From positions 138,151,632 to 138,215,631 of the forward strand of contig OX235270.1 of the NCBI GenBank assembly GCA_944472135.2: a stretch of 64,000 nt of DNA, in the 5' to 3' direction. This DNA is from Trichobilharzia regenti. Its lineage: Eukaryota; Platyhelminthes; Trematoda; Strigeidida; Schistosomatidae. Positions 34,846 to 47,809 of the stretch are shown here, piece by piece (position 1 is the first letter of the stretch; each line of letters begins with the position of its first letter). The position numbers and the translations under genes are program-made. The notes below the pieces were generated by a model. It saw nothing but the letters and a program-made list of their open reading frames with translations, was not told where the DNA came from and ran no database searches.

Positions 34846-35356
34846 AACCCCAGTGAATGCGTCTCAAAGTAAGACGAAGAAAAGTGTCAGTACTTCCAGG
34901 CTCTTCAAGAGACGTCGACTCATGATCAAATCTGTTACCAATAAAATTCTTGCGAACCAACACCTGATGATACTAAATTTCATCAAGAAGTGCACATTCA
35001 AAAAGTATTACTTCGAAATAGTTTAAATAGTGACCGGATGTGAATACATTTTATCTTCATCATTACTGATGCATTATTTTTTGTCATAACAACTTACTAT
35101 TTCTGGCTTTGCGAGACAGGAAGGCAATGATTTACTGGTTCAATTTTTAAAAAAATATGAGTAATTTTGACATTCATAAATGAACATTCAAAGGTAAATA
35201 CTACTACAATTCTGGTACTCTTGGAAATAGTATGAGCTGTTTGAGACTACAGTTTCGTAAAACTGAGTGAGCTACAAAACTTCGTAGTTTGAAATCTGAA
35301 AATGCAAAAAGCAGATATTTTGGGATTATTCATCGTATAATACTTTCATTGCATTG

Positions 35357-35550
35357 TGCATTGGTGGCCAACCACGCAAGTGGTCTGAGGTTCGATTACT
35401 GGCCGACGCACCCCTAAAACTCCACTTAGCCTGTAGTAAGCTACGTAAAGAGGGAAGGTTTGATGTGAAGTTAGCGACCCGCCACCCCATAAGAAACAAT
35501 GAACCCGCCCGCTTTGTTCTACTAGGAATGCAAAGGTATAAAAGCATACT
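35357..35550 (+). repeat. tSINE-b copy, A box deleted
   Basis: TGCATTGGTGGCC then CAACCACGCAAGTGGTC, B box AGGTTCGATTAC, body GTAAAGAGGGAAGG and an RTE-like end TTGTTCTACTAGGAATGCAA. About 20 bp of the A-box side is missing. Confidence 0.75.
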
Positions 35551-36985
35551 CAAAATTCTGCATTCACCTTTAATCCTTTTGGTGACAGCCTATTTATTCA
35601 CCATATTCGTGAAGTAAATCTAAAACAACCAATATAAAACCACTGGCCATCATTAGATTTTTTTATTCCCACATATCTTAATGACGTCATTTTACAGTAA
35701 GCAGTATTATAAATTTTAAAAAATCAAACAAACAAAATAATCACTCAATATTTTCTGTTCACTTTGTAATCAAACTTTAGCCAGAAACAATAAAACAGTT
35801 TGTTTTCAAACAAAACGTGTGGAAAAACAAAACAGAAATAGTGTTTCACAGTCAGTTTCAAAAAACAAAAAAAAGGGACACGTGCACACATCAAAAATGA
35901 ATGGCAAATCAAGCACAGTTTTTTTTAAAAAATTCTTTTCTCCTCTTTTTTTTCCTTCGTGTATATCTCAGAGAAACAAAAGACGAAGATAAGAAGAAAA
36001 CTGGACATTGTTCATCAGGGAGTAGCGCAAACTGTCTTTCCGCCAAGTTTAAATAATCTCTCTCTTCACAGTTAGATGCAAATATTCACTTTTTGGTTTA
36101 ATCTTTAAATACTTTTAAACATTCAGGAAGAGGTGAAAAGATTATACATATATATATATATATAAGTATTTCTCGTTTATGTTTTACTATTTTAAGAAAT
36201 TACTGTTCTAATTACAAGACTCTGCTATTTTTGTCATTATCAGTAGAATTTGTAGAATCCTCTTTATTGATGTTTATCACAATGGTCTCTTTCATTTAAG
36301 GAGTTGAAGTGTGCAAATTTATACTTGTATGTAAACAATAAGAACAGCAAGAACCTTTCATTGTTCTGTGAACCTGTTGACAAAATGGCAGGGGAAAAAA
36401 GAAAGAGGAAAGTTATCATTCTCTACTGTTTATCTTTTATTCAGTTTGTCTCTAAAGAAAACAAAACATTCTCTATTCAAAAAGCGATGACAGTATCCGC
36501 TTCTTAGTCAAAAACCAAACAAACAATAATGATGATAATGATAACAAAAAAGTAAGAACAAAAATTACCGATATATTTGTTGCAATGTGTTTGATGGATC
36601 TCAGGAGAGCAATCAGTAAATAATTTCACCGATGATATAGAGTAATGACAGTGTGAAGATGACAACATACTTTAACACTGAATTCTATGTGAGAAATAGC
36701 TGAACAGTATTGAATAGTTTCATCCCTCTGAAAACGAGCAACGAATTAAAACTTCATAATAATAAATAACTCAAGATTTCTTTTAACTATACTCAGTACT
36801 CGCACTGTTTTATCGTGAGACTAAATTTATCAGGATTGAGTTTTACTGGTAATACAACTATGTGGATATCGCCACCGGTTAGAAAGTCTTGAGTACCAAG
36901 CATATCATGGATGAAAAGATCTAAAGATTAAATATTAGATGAAAAGAATGACAACATTTCATGCATTTATTCCCCTTACTGAATT
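35551..36985. other. No gene seen; (AT)n at 36147-36166
   Basis: Very AT-rich. Open stretches such as 36304-36507 have no domain. Confidence 0.4.
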
Positions 36986-36989
36986 TGAA

Positions 36990-37110
36990 TAAAGCAATAG
37001 AAACAGCTTTTGCAGAATAAAATGGTAACATCATTAATTTCGTTGGCTTGTCATCCGCTGCTCACAGGCCTTTAGTCATTATTAGGTATATCTAGAGAAA
37101 CAATTTTAAG
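36990..37110 (+). repeat. Unclassified repeat shared with 3994-4090
   Basis: Shares GCAGAATAA, TTTCGTTGGCTTGTCATC, CTGCTCACAG and AGAAACAAT in the same order and spacing class as 3994-4090. Family unknown. Confidence 0.4.
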
Positions 37111-37259
37111 ATACTTGCACAGAGTTTATTTTTAAACAAAAATCAAACAATATATGCATACAATAGTAATATACATGTAATAATAAACAGTTTATCCCGA
37201 ATAATAGTGGTCATGCACATTGTAAACATTCGATGTTACGTAATCAGATGAAAGACATG

Positions 37260-37590
37260 ATAAAAATATCTAGTTACCAGGGCAGGGGAGACTGATAACC
37301 TCTTCTTAAGAAAGCATGAATCGAATTTCAGGCGCTTGATGGAGATCACTTCGGCAAACTTAAGCAGAATTGAACTGTCTTACCTATTGACAATTTAGAA
37401 CAATCTTGCGACATCCTCCTCATGACGTGTGTCAAGAAGATGGCCGGCGATGACATTACTGAAAGCATTTTTCCCCGTGAGACGTAGTATTTTTTTGAAA
37501 AAGTTCGGAAAATCGAAGGAATATCCTTCTTTCTGTTCTTCCAATGTAAGTGCTCCTGCAGATACACGTGAATTTGCATATACCATATGA
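37260..37590 (-). pseudogene. PLE-B GIY-YIG tail relic
   Basis: Minus strand: CKFTCICRSTYIGRTERR (GIY-YIG core, about 37510-37575); in another frame NVIAGHLLDTRHEEDVARLF; then ILLKFAEVISIKRLKFDSC. Order and motifs match PLE-B. Frameshifts break it. Confidence 0.8.
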
Positions 37591-37594
37591 GGAG

Positions 37595-37715
37595 GTGGAG
37601 GTGAGAATCTGTGTACAGTTTTGATGCCAGCTAAAGAGGACTGCAGAGAATTGGACAAAGTTGAAGTGTGTTTTTAAGGCGCTGTGTTCCACTCGGAACT
37701 CAGGGAATAATAATA
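37595..37715 (+). repeat. RTE 3' terminal fragment
   Basis: Last 120 bp of RTE: ACTGCAGAGAATTGGACAAAG, GGCGCTGTGTTCCACTCGGAA, then (AATAAT). It sits against the 5' side of the PLE-B relic. Confidence 0.7.
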
Positions 37716-38454
37716 TTTTATCTGAAGGTGAATTGTCACATTACCAGCTTCACAGATCAACCGACAATTTACTCGGGAAACACCATATATTTCGAAATCA
37801 ATAGCTGGTAGCACCGAAGTATCTAAAAAAGTCATCACACAGCTGTCGGACAATCTCTGTCTTCTAATAATACTATGCAGATTTATTAAAGGGGCTAATT
37901 GTTTTAAATATCATACTCCTGTCGAAGTGTATCCACTGACCCTTATTATGGAAATCGACAGAACTACTGAAACGAATGGCATGTTTGTTGACTGACTTAT
38001 GTTTCCCATGACAGTGTGCCGAAACAATAGCAATGGCCAATACTTGTAAAACTAAGGCGCATACTCAAGAGAAACTTTGAGAACCTTATACCTTTTATAA
38101 CCTTGTAAGGGACCGGCTGTTTATATTATCCCTGATCTATCAGCGTATCAAATTTTCAAAATGCCTCTGCATCATATTTAATAAGCAACCAAACTATTAC
38201 AAATGAGGCATATTCATCAGCAAGTGTGTGCTGTTTACGCTGCAGAATTAGATACACGGATCATTAAGCTCCCTCAGATCAAGTCTTGATTGATAAATGA
38301 AGTGGATAAGCACCGCCTGTTCTCATGTTCAATGTTTTATCCCAACTATAAGTATGTAACTCAAAAACCTTAAAATCGATGCACTAATGACTCACAATGG
38401 CAAGCAACATTAAGAACTTTCGAGAAATTGTATGCAGCTGTTCTTCATTATTCC
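37716..38454. other. No gene seen
   Basis: No domain recognised; may include unrecognisable 5' PLE-B sequence. Confidence 0.3.
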
Positions 38455-38676
38455 TTTTCTTTCCCAGTGAAACATACAGCTTCAGCCAAAGCTTTGAAGT
38501 TTCGGTAGCAAGGGTGTTTACTTTTTAACGGATGGGGTTGGTAGCCTCATGCCCAACCTTCCCTCTTTACAAGTCTTATTACTGATTTGGCTAGGTAAAA
38601 GAGAGCATCGGCCGGGGATCAAAGCTCGAATCACCTGTGTGGTTGGCTAGCATTCTACCGCTGTGCTACCAACGCA
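38455..38676 (-). repeat. tSINE-b copy
   Basis: Minus strand: TGCGTTGGTAGCACAGCGG (A box TAGCACAGCGG), degraded B box ATTCGAGCTTTG, body TGTAAAGAGGGAAGGTTGGG, 3' end with ACTTCAAAGC and TGTATGTTTCACTGGGAA. Confidence 0.8.
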
Positions 38677-39134
38677 ACTGTTCACTCACACACATTTTTC
38701 TAATTCAGATTTTCTTACTGCATACTGGGCCAAATCTTGATCACAGTTTGAGCAATTTCGTTTACTGTGTTTTCGATGACCATTCATGATTGATCAATGC
38801 AAGAAGAATATTCTTTCCTATAACTTCATCAGATTCTGAAGTTATATCAGTAATAATTAAAGGGCTATGATTACTAACCAAATGTAAGTTTTTGTTTAAA
38901 TTACATACCGATAGATTACAGCTCAAAATCATCCGTGAGTGATAATGTGCACCAATTTAACACTAAACTGATCGAATACCAGATAACCTAAGGGAAGTAA
39001 CACATAATTTATGAATCTGTAGGTTAAATAACATGCCATAGTGGCAATAGTGGCTGAACCTGCTTCTTTTGCATACACAGCTCCAGCTATCTTAAGTGGG
39101 TTCCAATGACATCTGCTTTTTAGAGTGCTCGGTG
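38677..39134. other. No gene seen
   Basis: AT-rich spacer. Confidence 0.3.
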
Positions 39135-40310
39135 TTTAGAATCCTTTGGTAATTCACTAGAAGACGGCCAGTTATTGCTACAGGAACCTAATTTTTTTCT
39201 CTCAGAAACACCAATTTGGTTAAATAAAGGTGCTGTTAAAGCCATCGGCAGTTCTATACAGAATCGCGTCTCCCCAACAGGACACAAAGCTAACAGAATT
39301 GAAGAGTATTTGCCTATCATCTATCGGGTATCCAATATATTACTTGACTTTACTTTCAAGCATCGACGTGACTTACTTGAACTAGTTAACTCTCATGATC
39401 CCTGTAGCATAGATGGCACGGAAATTGAAACCAAATCAAGCATTAAATACCTTGGACTAGTTTTTTCCTCTGACCTTTCATGGTAATCCCATATCTTATC
39501 TAGCTCTAAGAAAATGTTTCGTCTTACCCTCTACATTAAAAAGTTAAGACAATCAGGTATCAACCAACCTTTAGTTTTGCAATTTTAAACTCCTGTATTT
39601 TACCTATTGTACTCTACTGCTCTCCATTAATCTTTCCTGGGCTTCTCAAAAAAGATTATATCATATTACGAAGAGTATTAAATGCTGTGAGTAGAGCTTG
39701 TGGTCTGCCACTGCATGAGCTCGCTAATACTATAGTCGAGAGGCATATAAATTCCTGTACGAAATGGGCAAAGGCTATAATGTCAGACCCTCTGCACCCC
39801 CTTTATTCACACCTGTCCCCTTGTATCTCATCAGGTAGGACGAGAAGTCAATATAAAAAGATATATGCTTGTACTACTAAGTATAGAAATTCTACAATAC
39901 CTTATTTAGCGCGTACTTTATGTGACGAAGACTCTGTTAGACGTGAAAATCACAAGTTACTATGTAATTAGCACAGTGAATCGACCCTTTTATCGTTCAT
40001 CTTTCTGTATTTTATGGTTTCACACTTTCTATCGTTTAAATCGTTACTCTGCTATTTTATATTAGTTGGTATTACTATTATTACTACAATTTTGTATTTT
40101 ATACATATTTTTCTCCGTATGGCACACAGTATTTTGCTACGTAGCTGCTACATCAATCGTTTTTATTACTATTATGTATTGTGTATTTTTAATTTTTTTT
40201 GTCGTTTTAGAGTAAATTAGATGCAATATTGTACTGAATGCTGAAAATTCCTTGCTGTATCATAAGTACTGTTTTTTGGAATAAAGCGATTATTATTATT
40301 ATTACTATTA
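39135..40310 (+). pseudogene. CR1-like LINE, 3' portion
   Basis: 39340-39480: FTFKHRRDLLELVNSHDPC and SSIKYLGLVFSSDLSW (post-catalytic RT block). 39500-39970: SSSKKMFRLTLYIKKLRQSG, LLKKDYIILRRVLNAVSRAC, then a 94-codon open C-terminus ending LARTLCDEDSVRRENHK. The 3' end 40210-40310 has ATGCTGAAAATTCC, GCTGTATCATAAGTACTG and an (ATT)n tail. RT palm is missing (5' truncated); an early stop and frameshifts are present. Confidence 0.85.
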
Positions 40311-40604
40311 CTAAAGGCCTTTGGATACCTAACACTGAAAACAGCAGACGCATTGCGATTCGCCTAAAACAACCGGAGGTCTGCGTGAAACAAACAGCTC
40401 CTGCTACCATTGCTACCCTGAACTGCTGTTGAGCCTGTAAATTCATAAATTGTGTCTTACTTCCCTTAATTTATTTGATATTTAGTTTAATGTTACATTA
40501 ACGCATGTCATCTCTTACAAATGCTTTTGAAATCTAATCTGTTACTACTGCTAATTGAATGTAATTTAAACACCATTAATTTTATTTATAACAATATAAC
40601 AACA
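40311..40604. other. No gene seen
   Basis: Spacer after the CR1 tail. Confidence 0.3.
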
Positions 40605-40880
40605 TATAAATGTAAAACCTATTGACGAATTTATCAAACAGAATATTCTTTGTTCATTAATCGGTCTTTTAATTTTTACTAGGCACCTTCAATGGACTAT
40701 TCACGATTCATACGAAGAGACAAGATATTTTAATGTATCTTTATATGTATGAATATACCTTTAATATTTTAATTTTGATTATATCCCTGAAGAAGGACAG
40801 ACCAGTTTGGCAAACGAAAGGTTGGAGTTATTTATTTCAGTTTAGATGAAACTTATGCAGATATAATTCTAGCATATATC
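40605..40880 (+). repeat. PLE-like 3' terminal sequence
   Basis: 40605-40660 resembles the PLE-B terminus (ATAAATGTAAAACCTATTG). 40790-40880 has CCTGAAGAAGGACAGACCAG and the perfect hairpin GTTTGGCAAAC followed by GAAAGG, matching 13065-13150 and (minus) 12470-12555. No coding part. Confidence 0.45.
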
Positions 40881-40911
40881 TCTATAAATTTCTATCAAAA
40901 TCAAACCTAAT

Positions 40912-41275
40912 CTGTTGCTAACTAGTCACTGACTAAAAGACCAAGCTACCTGGAGTTCATTTGAGAAGTCGCGACTAGTGGGATCCACCAAACCGGAAGT
41001 GAGGACAAAGACTCACCGATGATGTTGGCTGGCGGTCGTGCTAAAATCACCAAGTGACAGAAATTAGAATTCATGCGAAGTCACTGGATTCTGTCCCAGT
41101 GGCTGAGTGGTGAACGAGCTTGAACTTGTCAACTGAGTGCGCTGGTTTCACTCCCTGGTTGGGGTTGAGGATGCGTACTCCCGAAATGTTCCAAACTCGG
41201 ACAAAACTACTGTCCAGTACTCCTTAGTTTCCAGTGATTATCTCAATGACATCGATCCGTGATCAAAATTGAAAC
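40912..41275 (+). repeat. HHR-SINE-1 full-length diverged monomer
   Basis: All parts in order: upstream region, CCCAGTGGCTGAGTGG A box, degraded B box, hammerhead region (GTACTCCCGAAATG, then GGACAAAACTACTGTCC) and tail. The ribozyme core is lost. Confidence 0.8.
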
Positions 41276-42650
41276 AATTTAAATCTCTACAGAATAACCC
41301 CTCAAGACACTCATTGCAATCGCTTATTATCTTAATTTTATCTAATTTTATCCACAGTTGTTGAATCTGTCTTAGTTTATATATGTAGCATTCATTTTCT
41401 GATTATGGCTACTCTGTAGGATGACTAACCAAAATTGTGAGATCAGGCATATCTCTTGGGAGAAGAGATTATTACATGTGTCACTCAGAGATTATTACTG
41501 CCTAGTCCACCGGAATGAAGCCCATTCCATACCAAAATAATGTCGGCTGTTTGTTTTTACTTGACACCTTTCATCTTTGTCTTGAATATGCTGTATAGTC
41601 ACACACAGCCTTATACGAAAACGGCCATCTAGGGCCATGAAATTTACAGCTTTCGTTGATTTGTATGAACATATTAGATATTACAGTATAACACACTAAT
41701 AATACTTTTGAAAAACACATTTGTCCAAATTTTGTTCGCTCTTTTCTGATAGGCAAACATTTTCAAAAGAAATCACTTACATTTGATGCTATCAGTTGAT
41801 TTCAATGTCAAAAAACTTTTGGTAAATTGTGCGCTACACAAAATTTCTTGGCAGCACATATTTTCGAAAGATCTTATAAACATCTTTTGAATAGCTGAAA
41901 TTATTTTCTTCAAAATGTTTGGTGTGAAAATAAAGCAAACATTTCAATTCTAAGTCAACCTAATGATCCTACTTTATTTGGTCACATTTCGTTGTGCTTT
42001 TGTGTGTTTGCATGAGATATCGTAAGTGTGTCATATACTAGATGTCATAATAGATAAATAATTGTATTTCTGGAAATATTTTTTTGCAGCAATATGTTTA
42101 TTTTGTTTATTTCAAACATAAACTTTTTAGCCATATGGTATTATTTGTCTTCTTCAAGAATTTTTAATAAACATCTCTGCCATTTGTGAAAAAAGTTGTT
42201 TTCTAAAACGAAATTTTCGACAGAATAGGGTTTTGTAAAAAAAATTCAGAAACTTCATTTTCACTCGTCAGCCCTACAGTGAGTGGGTGATGGGTGATTC
42301 AAGGTGATGTGAAAATCTCTATGATAGCACAACCTCAACTGGCAGAGCAGAACAATTGTAACGGTAGATTATAGTGAAATTTAATCGCAGAATTATTTAT
42401 TTTTCGAAGTGATAGAAAAAATTGCAAAAAATCAATTTGCAAAAGTTATCTGTAATCTGTTTATTCTCCATTTTCTTGTCATACTTCCAGTAGAGTTCCA
42501 CAAAGATCTTACCGTTCCCTTCCCCCTCAGAACTTAATCCATTGTGTCGCAACTGAAGATTCTCGCAGATTGCACCCCATATAATATCCTGCTTACTTCC
42601 CAATTTAAAGTGCATGATTGTTTATAATGCCATGCAATGAAGGATTATAT
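41276..42650. other. No gene seen
   Basis: AT-rich spacer; minus-strand open stretches at 41571-41756 and 42397-42615 have no domain. Confidence 0.4.
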
Positions 42651-42654
42651 TTAT

Positions 42655-42995
42655 TAGATGGTTGGACACAGGAAGCCCTGGACCTTGGGTTTCATGTTTG
42701 TTGGCAGTCACTAGTCAGCAAGGCATATCTTCAGCCTTGAAGGAATTTATTTACCCTCTGAGATTCGAATCTGTGTCATTTAGTGCTGTAATCAGAAACG
42801 CTATCACCAAGCTATTTGATTTGATACTAGTAAATAGCTAGTGTAATAAGTTTAGTCTTTTGTTTGGTGAAAACCAGATTCTATCAGTCAAGTTTGCAAT
42901 GTGAATTGTTGATATTAGGTGGTTGGGGGCGATTAGCATGAAGCCTTGGACCTAGGTTTCGTGATAATTGGCACTCGTCAGCAAACAAAGGTCTA
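42655..42995 (-). repeat. HHR-SINE-3, about 1.3 tandem units
   Basis: The motif AAGCCYTGGACCT recurs at 42673 and 42941, giving a 268-bp unit. The head on the minus strand has a TGGTGATAGCG A box and GATTCGAATCT B box (about 42760-42800). Each unit carries a hammerhead. Distinct from HHR-SINE-1 and -2; seen only here in the window. Confidence 0.7.
42943..42991 (-). ncRNA. Hammerhead ribozyme, intact core (HHR-SINE-3)
   Basis: Minus strand: stem I TTTG/CAAG, core CTGACGA, stem II GTGCCAATTATCAC (GTG/CAC), GAAA, loop-less stem III ACCTAGGT, cleavage GTC before CAAGG. The sister fold at 42673-42726 has core CTGACTA and is probably inactive. Confidence 0.7.
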
Positions 42996-45360
42996 GACAC
43001 ATTACACTAGTTACTCTAACTAGTATCCAGTCACAACAGGGTTGATGTTGAACTGGTTGTGCTGTCCGAGTTGGATGAAGAGATAATTGTGCCATTCACA
43101 GAGAGTTCATCTATGTCCACTTCATAGTGAAGTTTTCGCTCAAGCTATTATCTAGAAAGACAGTGAAAGTTTCGTACTTAGGGGACACAGTAAAGAGAAT
43201 ACAAGCACATCAAAATACTGATTCACGACACACAATAACATTCAGTGAGACACAGCAACACAAGGTAAATAATCCAAACAAATTAACGTAAAATATGAAT
43301 ACTCATGATAGTAAAGAATGAAATGATAGTGGCCAAATTGAAACCATTAATTTAGATGGAGGAACTAGAAAATGCCTGAAGTCATGAAACCCTGTGCCTG
43401 TTGATGTGATTGTCATTTTTCAGTTTACCACGCCTGACATTCTCACGTAATGTGAACAGGTTTTTTAACACCGCTTTGTGTATTTTAAGGTGTCTGTACA
43501 TTTATTCTTTTCCCTCATTTATAATAGTGCATTGATCTTACTGGAATTTTCATCTTATCGCATTTTTCTTCCCCTTAAATACGCCTCTATAACAAACAAA
43601 TTCTTTATAACCATTGCCGATATTATCATGAATTGAAACATTTCTAGTATTTTGCTAATTTCATTATCATTATTTTTTAAATTTTATTTATTTGATTATC
43701 ACCGATTCTTTGTTATCAAACACACCTGTTGGTTGTTGAATGTTCTACCTAGAGTAACGCAACTGACTTTTAATTCCCTACGTTTCTGTTATCCCCTTAA
43801 GCATGTTTTCGCTCTCTGTCTGATCTATTAATAACCCAATATCATGCCTTACCCAGTCTCCTTCCTTGTATGCATTTCGAACATCCAACACATTTCGCTG
43901 ATGTTTCCAAATTTAACGGATTCTTCAATACCTAAGTAGGTTACATGGTTGAAAAGGAATTGTCTTCCGTTTGATGGTCATAATGTTGCTTTCTGTTATA
44001 CTTCAGTCATACTTTATCCTGTATAGCTGTTAAGTTACTGAAACGTTAGTATTTCACTGAGTCTATAATAAAATATCCCGCCATAGTTTGTAATCTGCGA
44101 AATACCAAGGCACTGTATGACATACAGTAACGTGTGTAATTGAACAGAAAGCCAAAACAGCCTTGAGATGTCATTCAGCCCGAAATACAAAATTGCTGCT
44201 AAGTTGTGAACTGTTCACCTTTAGAGGTGCATCAGCAATAATGCAACACCAATCATGAACATACAGGAACTGTTTATTGTTATTAACGTCTAAAACAACG
44301 CGACAGATTAAAAAGCCATGTAATTACTCATATAATTATTAGATCGGTTTAAAATTGGACTAAGTTTCTGCACATATCTTAACCTAACCCATAGTTTTCT
44401 TTGTCTTACATCTTAACTTTAAAGAATATGATTCTAGGATATATACATTCTCAGATTTTAGAGCTAGAACCTAGTGTAACCAAAGAGTGTCTCAAGAAAT
44501 TTTATCCGAAATGAAGATTCTCATCTTTGAGATTAGTAATGCGATTGATTGAGTGCTGGAATTCAAGCAAGATTCATAAATTTGCTCGCTGGCAGCTGTA
44601 TCAAATTCTTGAACAATGCAAAAACAACAAAGTGAACAGGATAACACAACGTCAATTTATCTGGTTTTTTCTTATCAGCTGCAAGCAACTCAAGAAAGTT
44701 ACTGTTTCAAAACTAAAACGTTTGCATAATCTAACTAAACAGTTACATGATATCAACTACTATTATTACGCGATAGAGTAAACTAGTAGTTAAAAGGAAA
44801 GAAAGACACGTGTAAGTAAGCTTATTAAGATATGTGTATAAAAGGTACATGAATGTTCCAGGCTAGAAAGCGGGATCTGAATGTTAATTAGGTGTGTAAA
44901 ACGAATAATAATAACAATAAGGATAATAATGAAATAAGAGGTATGTATTACGAAAGAGTCGTAAGAATAAAGGGGACAGCAATTTTCAACCTGATATGAA
45001 AGATTAATGTAAACCACAGGGGTATAGAGATAAAATATTCAAGGATTAGAAACACATTCATTGAGTATGTGACTCAGTTTGTCACACCTTTCTTTGTTAG
45101 GCGCTATTGTACATATTACAGAACTATTTTTCCAATCTCCTATTATTCTACTCCATTATACCTGTGGGCTTTAATATCAAGTTGAAAATTATTGTTCCCT
45201 TTAATCTTAGTGCTCCTACGTAACATGTGCTTCTTATTCCATTATTATTCGTTCGCTTTTGAGCCTGGAGCATTCATGTGACTTTTCCATACATTCCAAC
45301 AAGCTTATTGATACGTGTATTCCTTGACATTTGAAATACTCGTGTATTCCACTAAGTAAT
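42996..45360. other. No gene seen
   Basis: 2.3 kb without recognisable coding, tRNA-like or repeat signal. The 84-codon plus-strand frame at 44527-44781 has no known motif and is AT-driven. Confidence 0.4.
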
Positions 45361-45362
45361 CA

Positions 45363-46015
45363 TAGTGTAGAACTTGGGTACTGTGGCAGAATGTAATTTC
45401 ATATTAGATAAGTTTATTTTAAATATGATGCAGTGATACAGTACTAACAACTTGACGACGTTTTGAGCATAAATTATTGCTAATAGTCATATCAATTTAC
45501 TCACGGTTTCATAATTTATCTTATATATGTATTTTCTCTCCCTTTCTTCTTGTTATATACTGCATTTCCCCAGATCTTTTTTGTGGTCGTTGCACCATTT
45601 CATTTGCACATGTGCGGTGTTGAACCAATAAACAGAGATTCAGTGATTAGCCACTCCCTCTCTACACATAACTTTTACTTTTTAATACCTTCACTGTGTT
45701 CCACCCAATTTTGTGATTACATGTGATTGAATGCCATGCAATAGCTGACCTTTTTTCTAGGTTATTTAACTTAGCAGGGTCACTCATTCTAGCTCTAGCT
45801 AAATTTTCATATTCCAATAATCTAATTGACCCAGATCTAGTAGTTTGACATGAGTAATTGATTTGACAATCATTTCATGGTATTCGGTTAATCATATTAA
45901 TTTTTCTAATTAGATCAGTCGGGTCCTTAAGCAAACAAAGTTTATCTCTGAGTGAGCTGGATGGTTTAAATGCCACCATGACTAATTCTAGCCTCTCTGG
46001 AAATCCTGCTTAAGG
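45363..46015 (-). pseudogene. PLE-C relic: GIY-YIG tail and 3' region
   Basis: Minus strand: DCQINYSCQTTRS (GIY-YIG core, NYSCQ for YIGQ), IRLLEYENLARARMSDPAK, then ERSAIAWHSIT-like and CNHKIGWNTVKVLKS. The 3' terminus at 45363-45410 carries the TACTGTGGCAG signature. Same family as 58005-60445. Confidence 0.75.
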
Positions 46016-47265
46016 CCTCTGATGTTCCTTTTTTAAACTGTATCACTGTGTGTTATTTCAAATAAATTTCTAACTATTTAGCTTTTAATTTTTACATGGT
46101 AACTGAGTTAAGCTGCTTGCAGTTAATAATAACAAACGAAACAAATTCACATCGTGTTATTCTGAACAGTTTGCTTTGTTCAAGTTCATCCGGGGACTGA
46201 ATTGTATAATGCATCAAAGTCTTTTGGGGAATTTTTCCACAACAAGGATATTTAATAACCTCAGTCAAAAGTGTAAACTGTTCTATTTCAATATCTCAGA
46301 AATACAGCCTTCACAGACAGTAAAAAGCTTCTGTCTCACTAGTTTGTATCAATGAAATTCGAAATACTTGGAGAAATTTGTTTAATTATCTGTATTGCAC
46401 GTTTCTCTGATTACTTCCTCATATTAAACTGATCTTTCTTTCTGTGGTTAAGATGTACAAAGCATGACCTGACAGCTGACCTTATAAAATGTCGCGCTGC
46501 CTCTAAACTCTGACACGCATACATAGGCGTCATGAATACTAAGCTAAATTTGGAATACAACTGATATTTTTACATCTGAAACCGTAAAAGTTCGAATAAG
46601 CCTACAAAACCTGCGTGCAGCTGTATGGAAGAGATTCGAACACAGACGTTAAGTCGCCATTTTTTTTTCTATTAACTGATGAATTCGTGAATAACAACTA
46701 TTTAAAGAGGCGATGAAAAATATTAACAGTCGCAGAAAAAGTGGTAAATAACAACTTTATATAATTTAAAAAAAGACAGAGACAACAACAAAAAGAAACT
46801 TACATTACTTTGATACGTATTCTGTTTTGGTGCAGTAACTCGATCAGTTCTTCTCGTGAACACACTGTTTCAAAATTAATAAGAAAACACAAACATGTGA
46901 TGTTTGTTATGTTTATTAATTGGCGTGACATGTATCACAAACAAGTCTGTAAAAACTGTCTAATCCTCTTGGGAGAGAAAAACACATTCCTAATAATAAT
47001 ATTAACAACATGAAATTAATTTTTGAGAACAACAAAAAGCAGACAGTTGAAAATATCACACTATGCAGAGTTTCCTTTAATTAATGGGAAGTAGTCCAGA
47101 GATCTAATTTAAAAGAAACACAGAACGAAATTGTATATACATGCAATTACTGTTTTTTTAACATGTATTAGCCAACCTTGTATAATTTTCTAGGTGGTCA
47201 GTTAAATCCAGTAAAGTTTAACCATTATTATTTTCCAGGAGTTTGTCTGTGGAGATTTGATTTGT
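46016..47265. other. No gene seen
   Basis: AT-rich spacer. Confidence 0.4.
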
Positions 47266-47267
47266 TC

Positions 47268-47655
47268 CAGGTTTGATCACGGATTGTGATCAATCGGAGA
47301 AACACTGTGAGCCAACAAGGAATACTTGACATCTGTCTTCTCCTATTATGGGACTCATAGGTGGTAGACATCCCGCCACAGGGGGGTTCGAACTCACAAT
47401 CATGTGTTTACAAATCAAACTTGTGGACTATTGGGTCACTGGGACCTGAATCAATGACCAGCTTCTAACTTCTAACAATTAATGGTTTTAGCTTTGTAAT
47501 GGTTTAAGAGCCTCCCTTGTAATCTGAAGGTTGTGAGTTTGAACTTCTGTGGTGAGTGTGTACCGACGATAAGTCCCAAACTAGGAAGAAAAAGATGTTC
47601 ACCACTCCCTGGTGGTTTTCACTGATACTTTGATCAGAATGAATCAATGACCAAT
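47268..47655. mobile_element. HHR-SINE-1 back-to-back pair
   Basis: Minus copy 47268-47495 (B box on minus GAGTTCGAACCCC) and plus copy 47496-47655 starting inside the A-box region (TAATGGTTTAAGAGCC), with GATAAGTCCCAAACTAGGA hammerhead remains. Both tails face outward. No clear target duplication was found. Confidence 0.75.
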
Positions 47656-47809
47656 CTTATAAACATTTTTATGCATAAAATCACAAAATTTGAACTTTGG
47701 AGTAAAACTAAGTCCCTCAAAGTTGCTTTTAACTTCTGGCTACTTAATGGTTACATTTACTAAATTAGTATTCACGATTCTTTGCCCAAAAGTTCTGCAT
47801 TACCAATAC

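Noticed and set aside
44527..44781. 84-codon plus-strand frame as a small gene
   Set aside because: No motif, no homology to anything recognised, AT-driven composition; chance frames of this length are common here.
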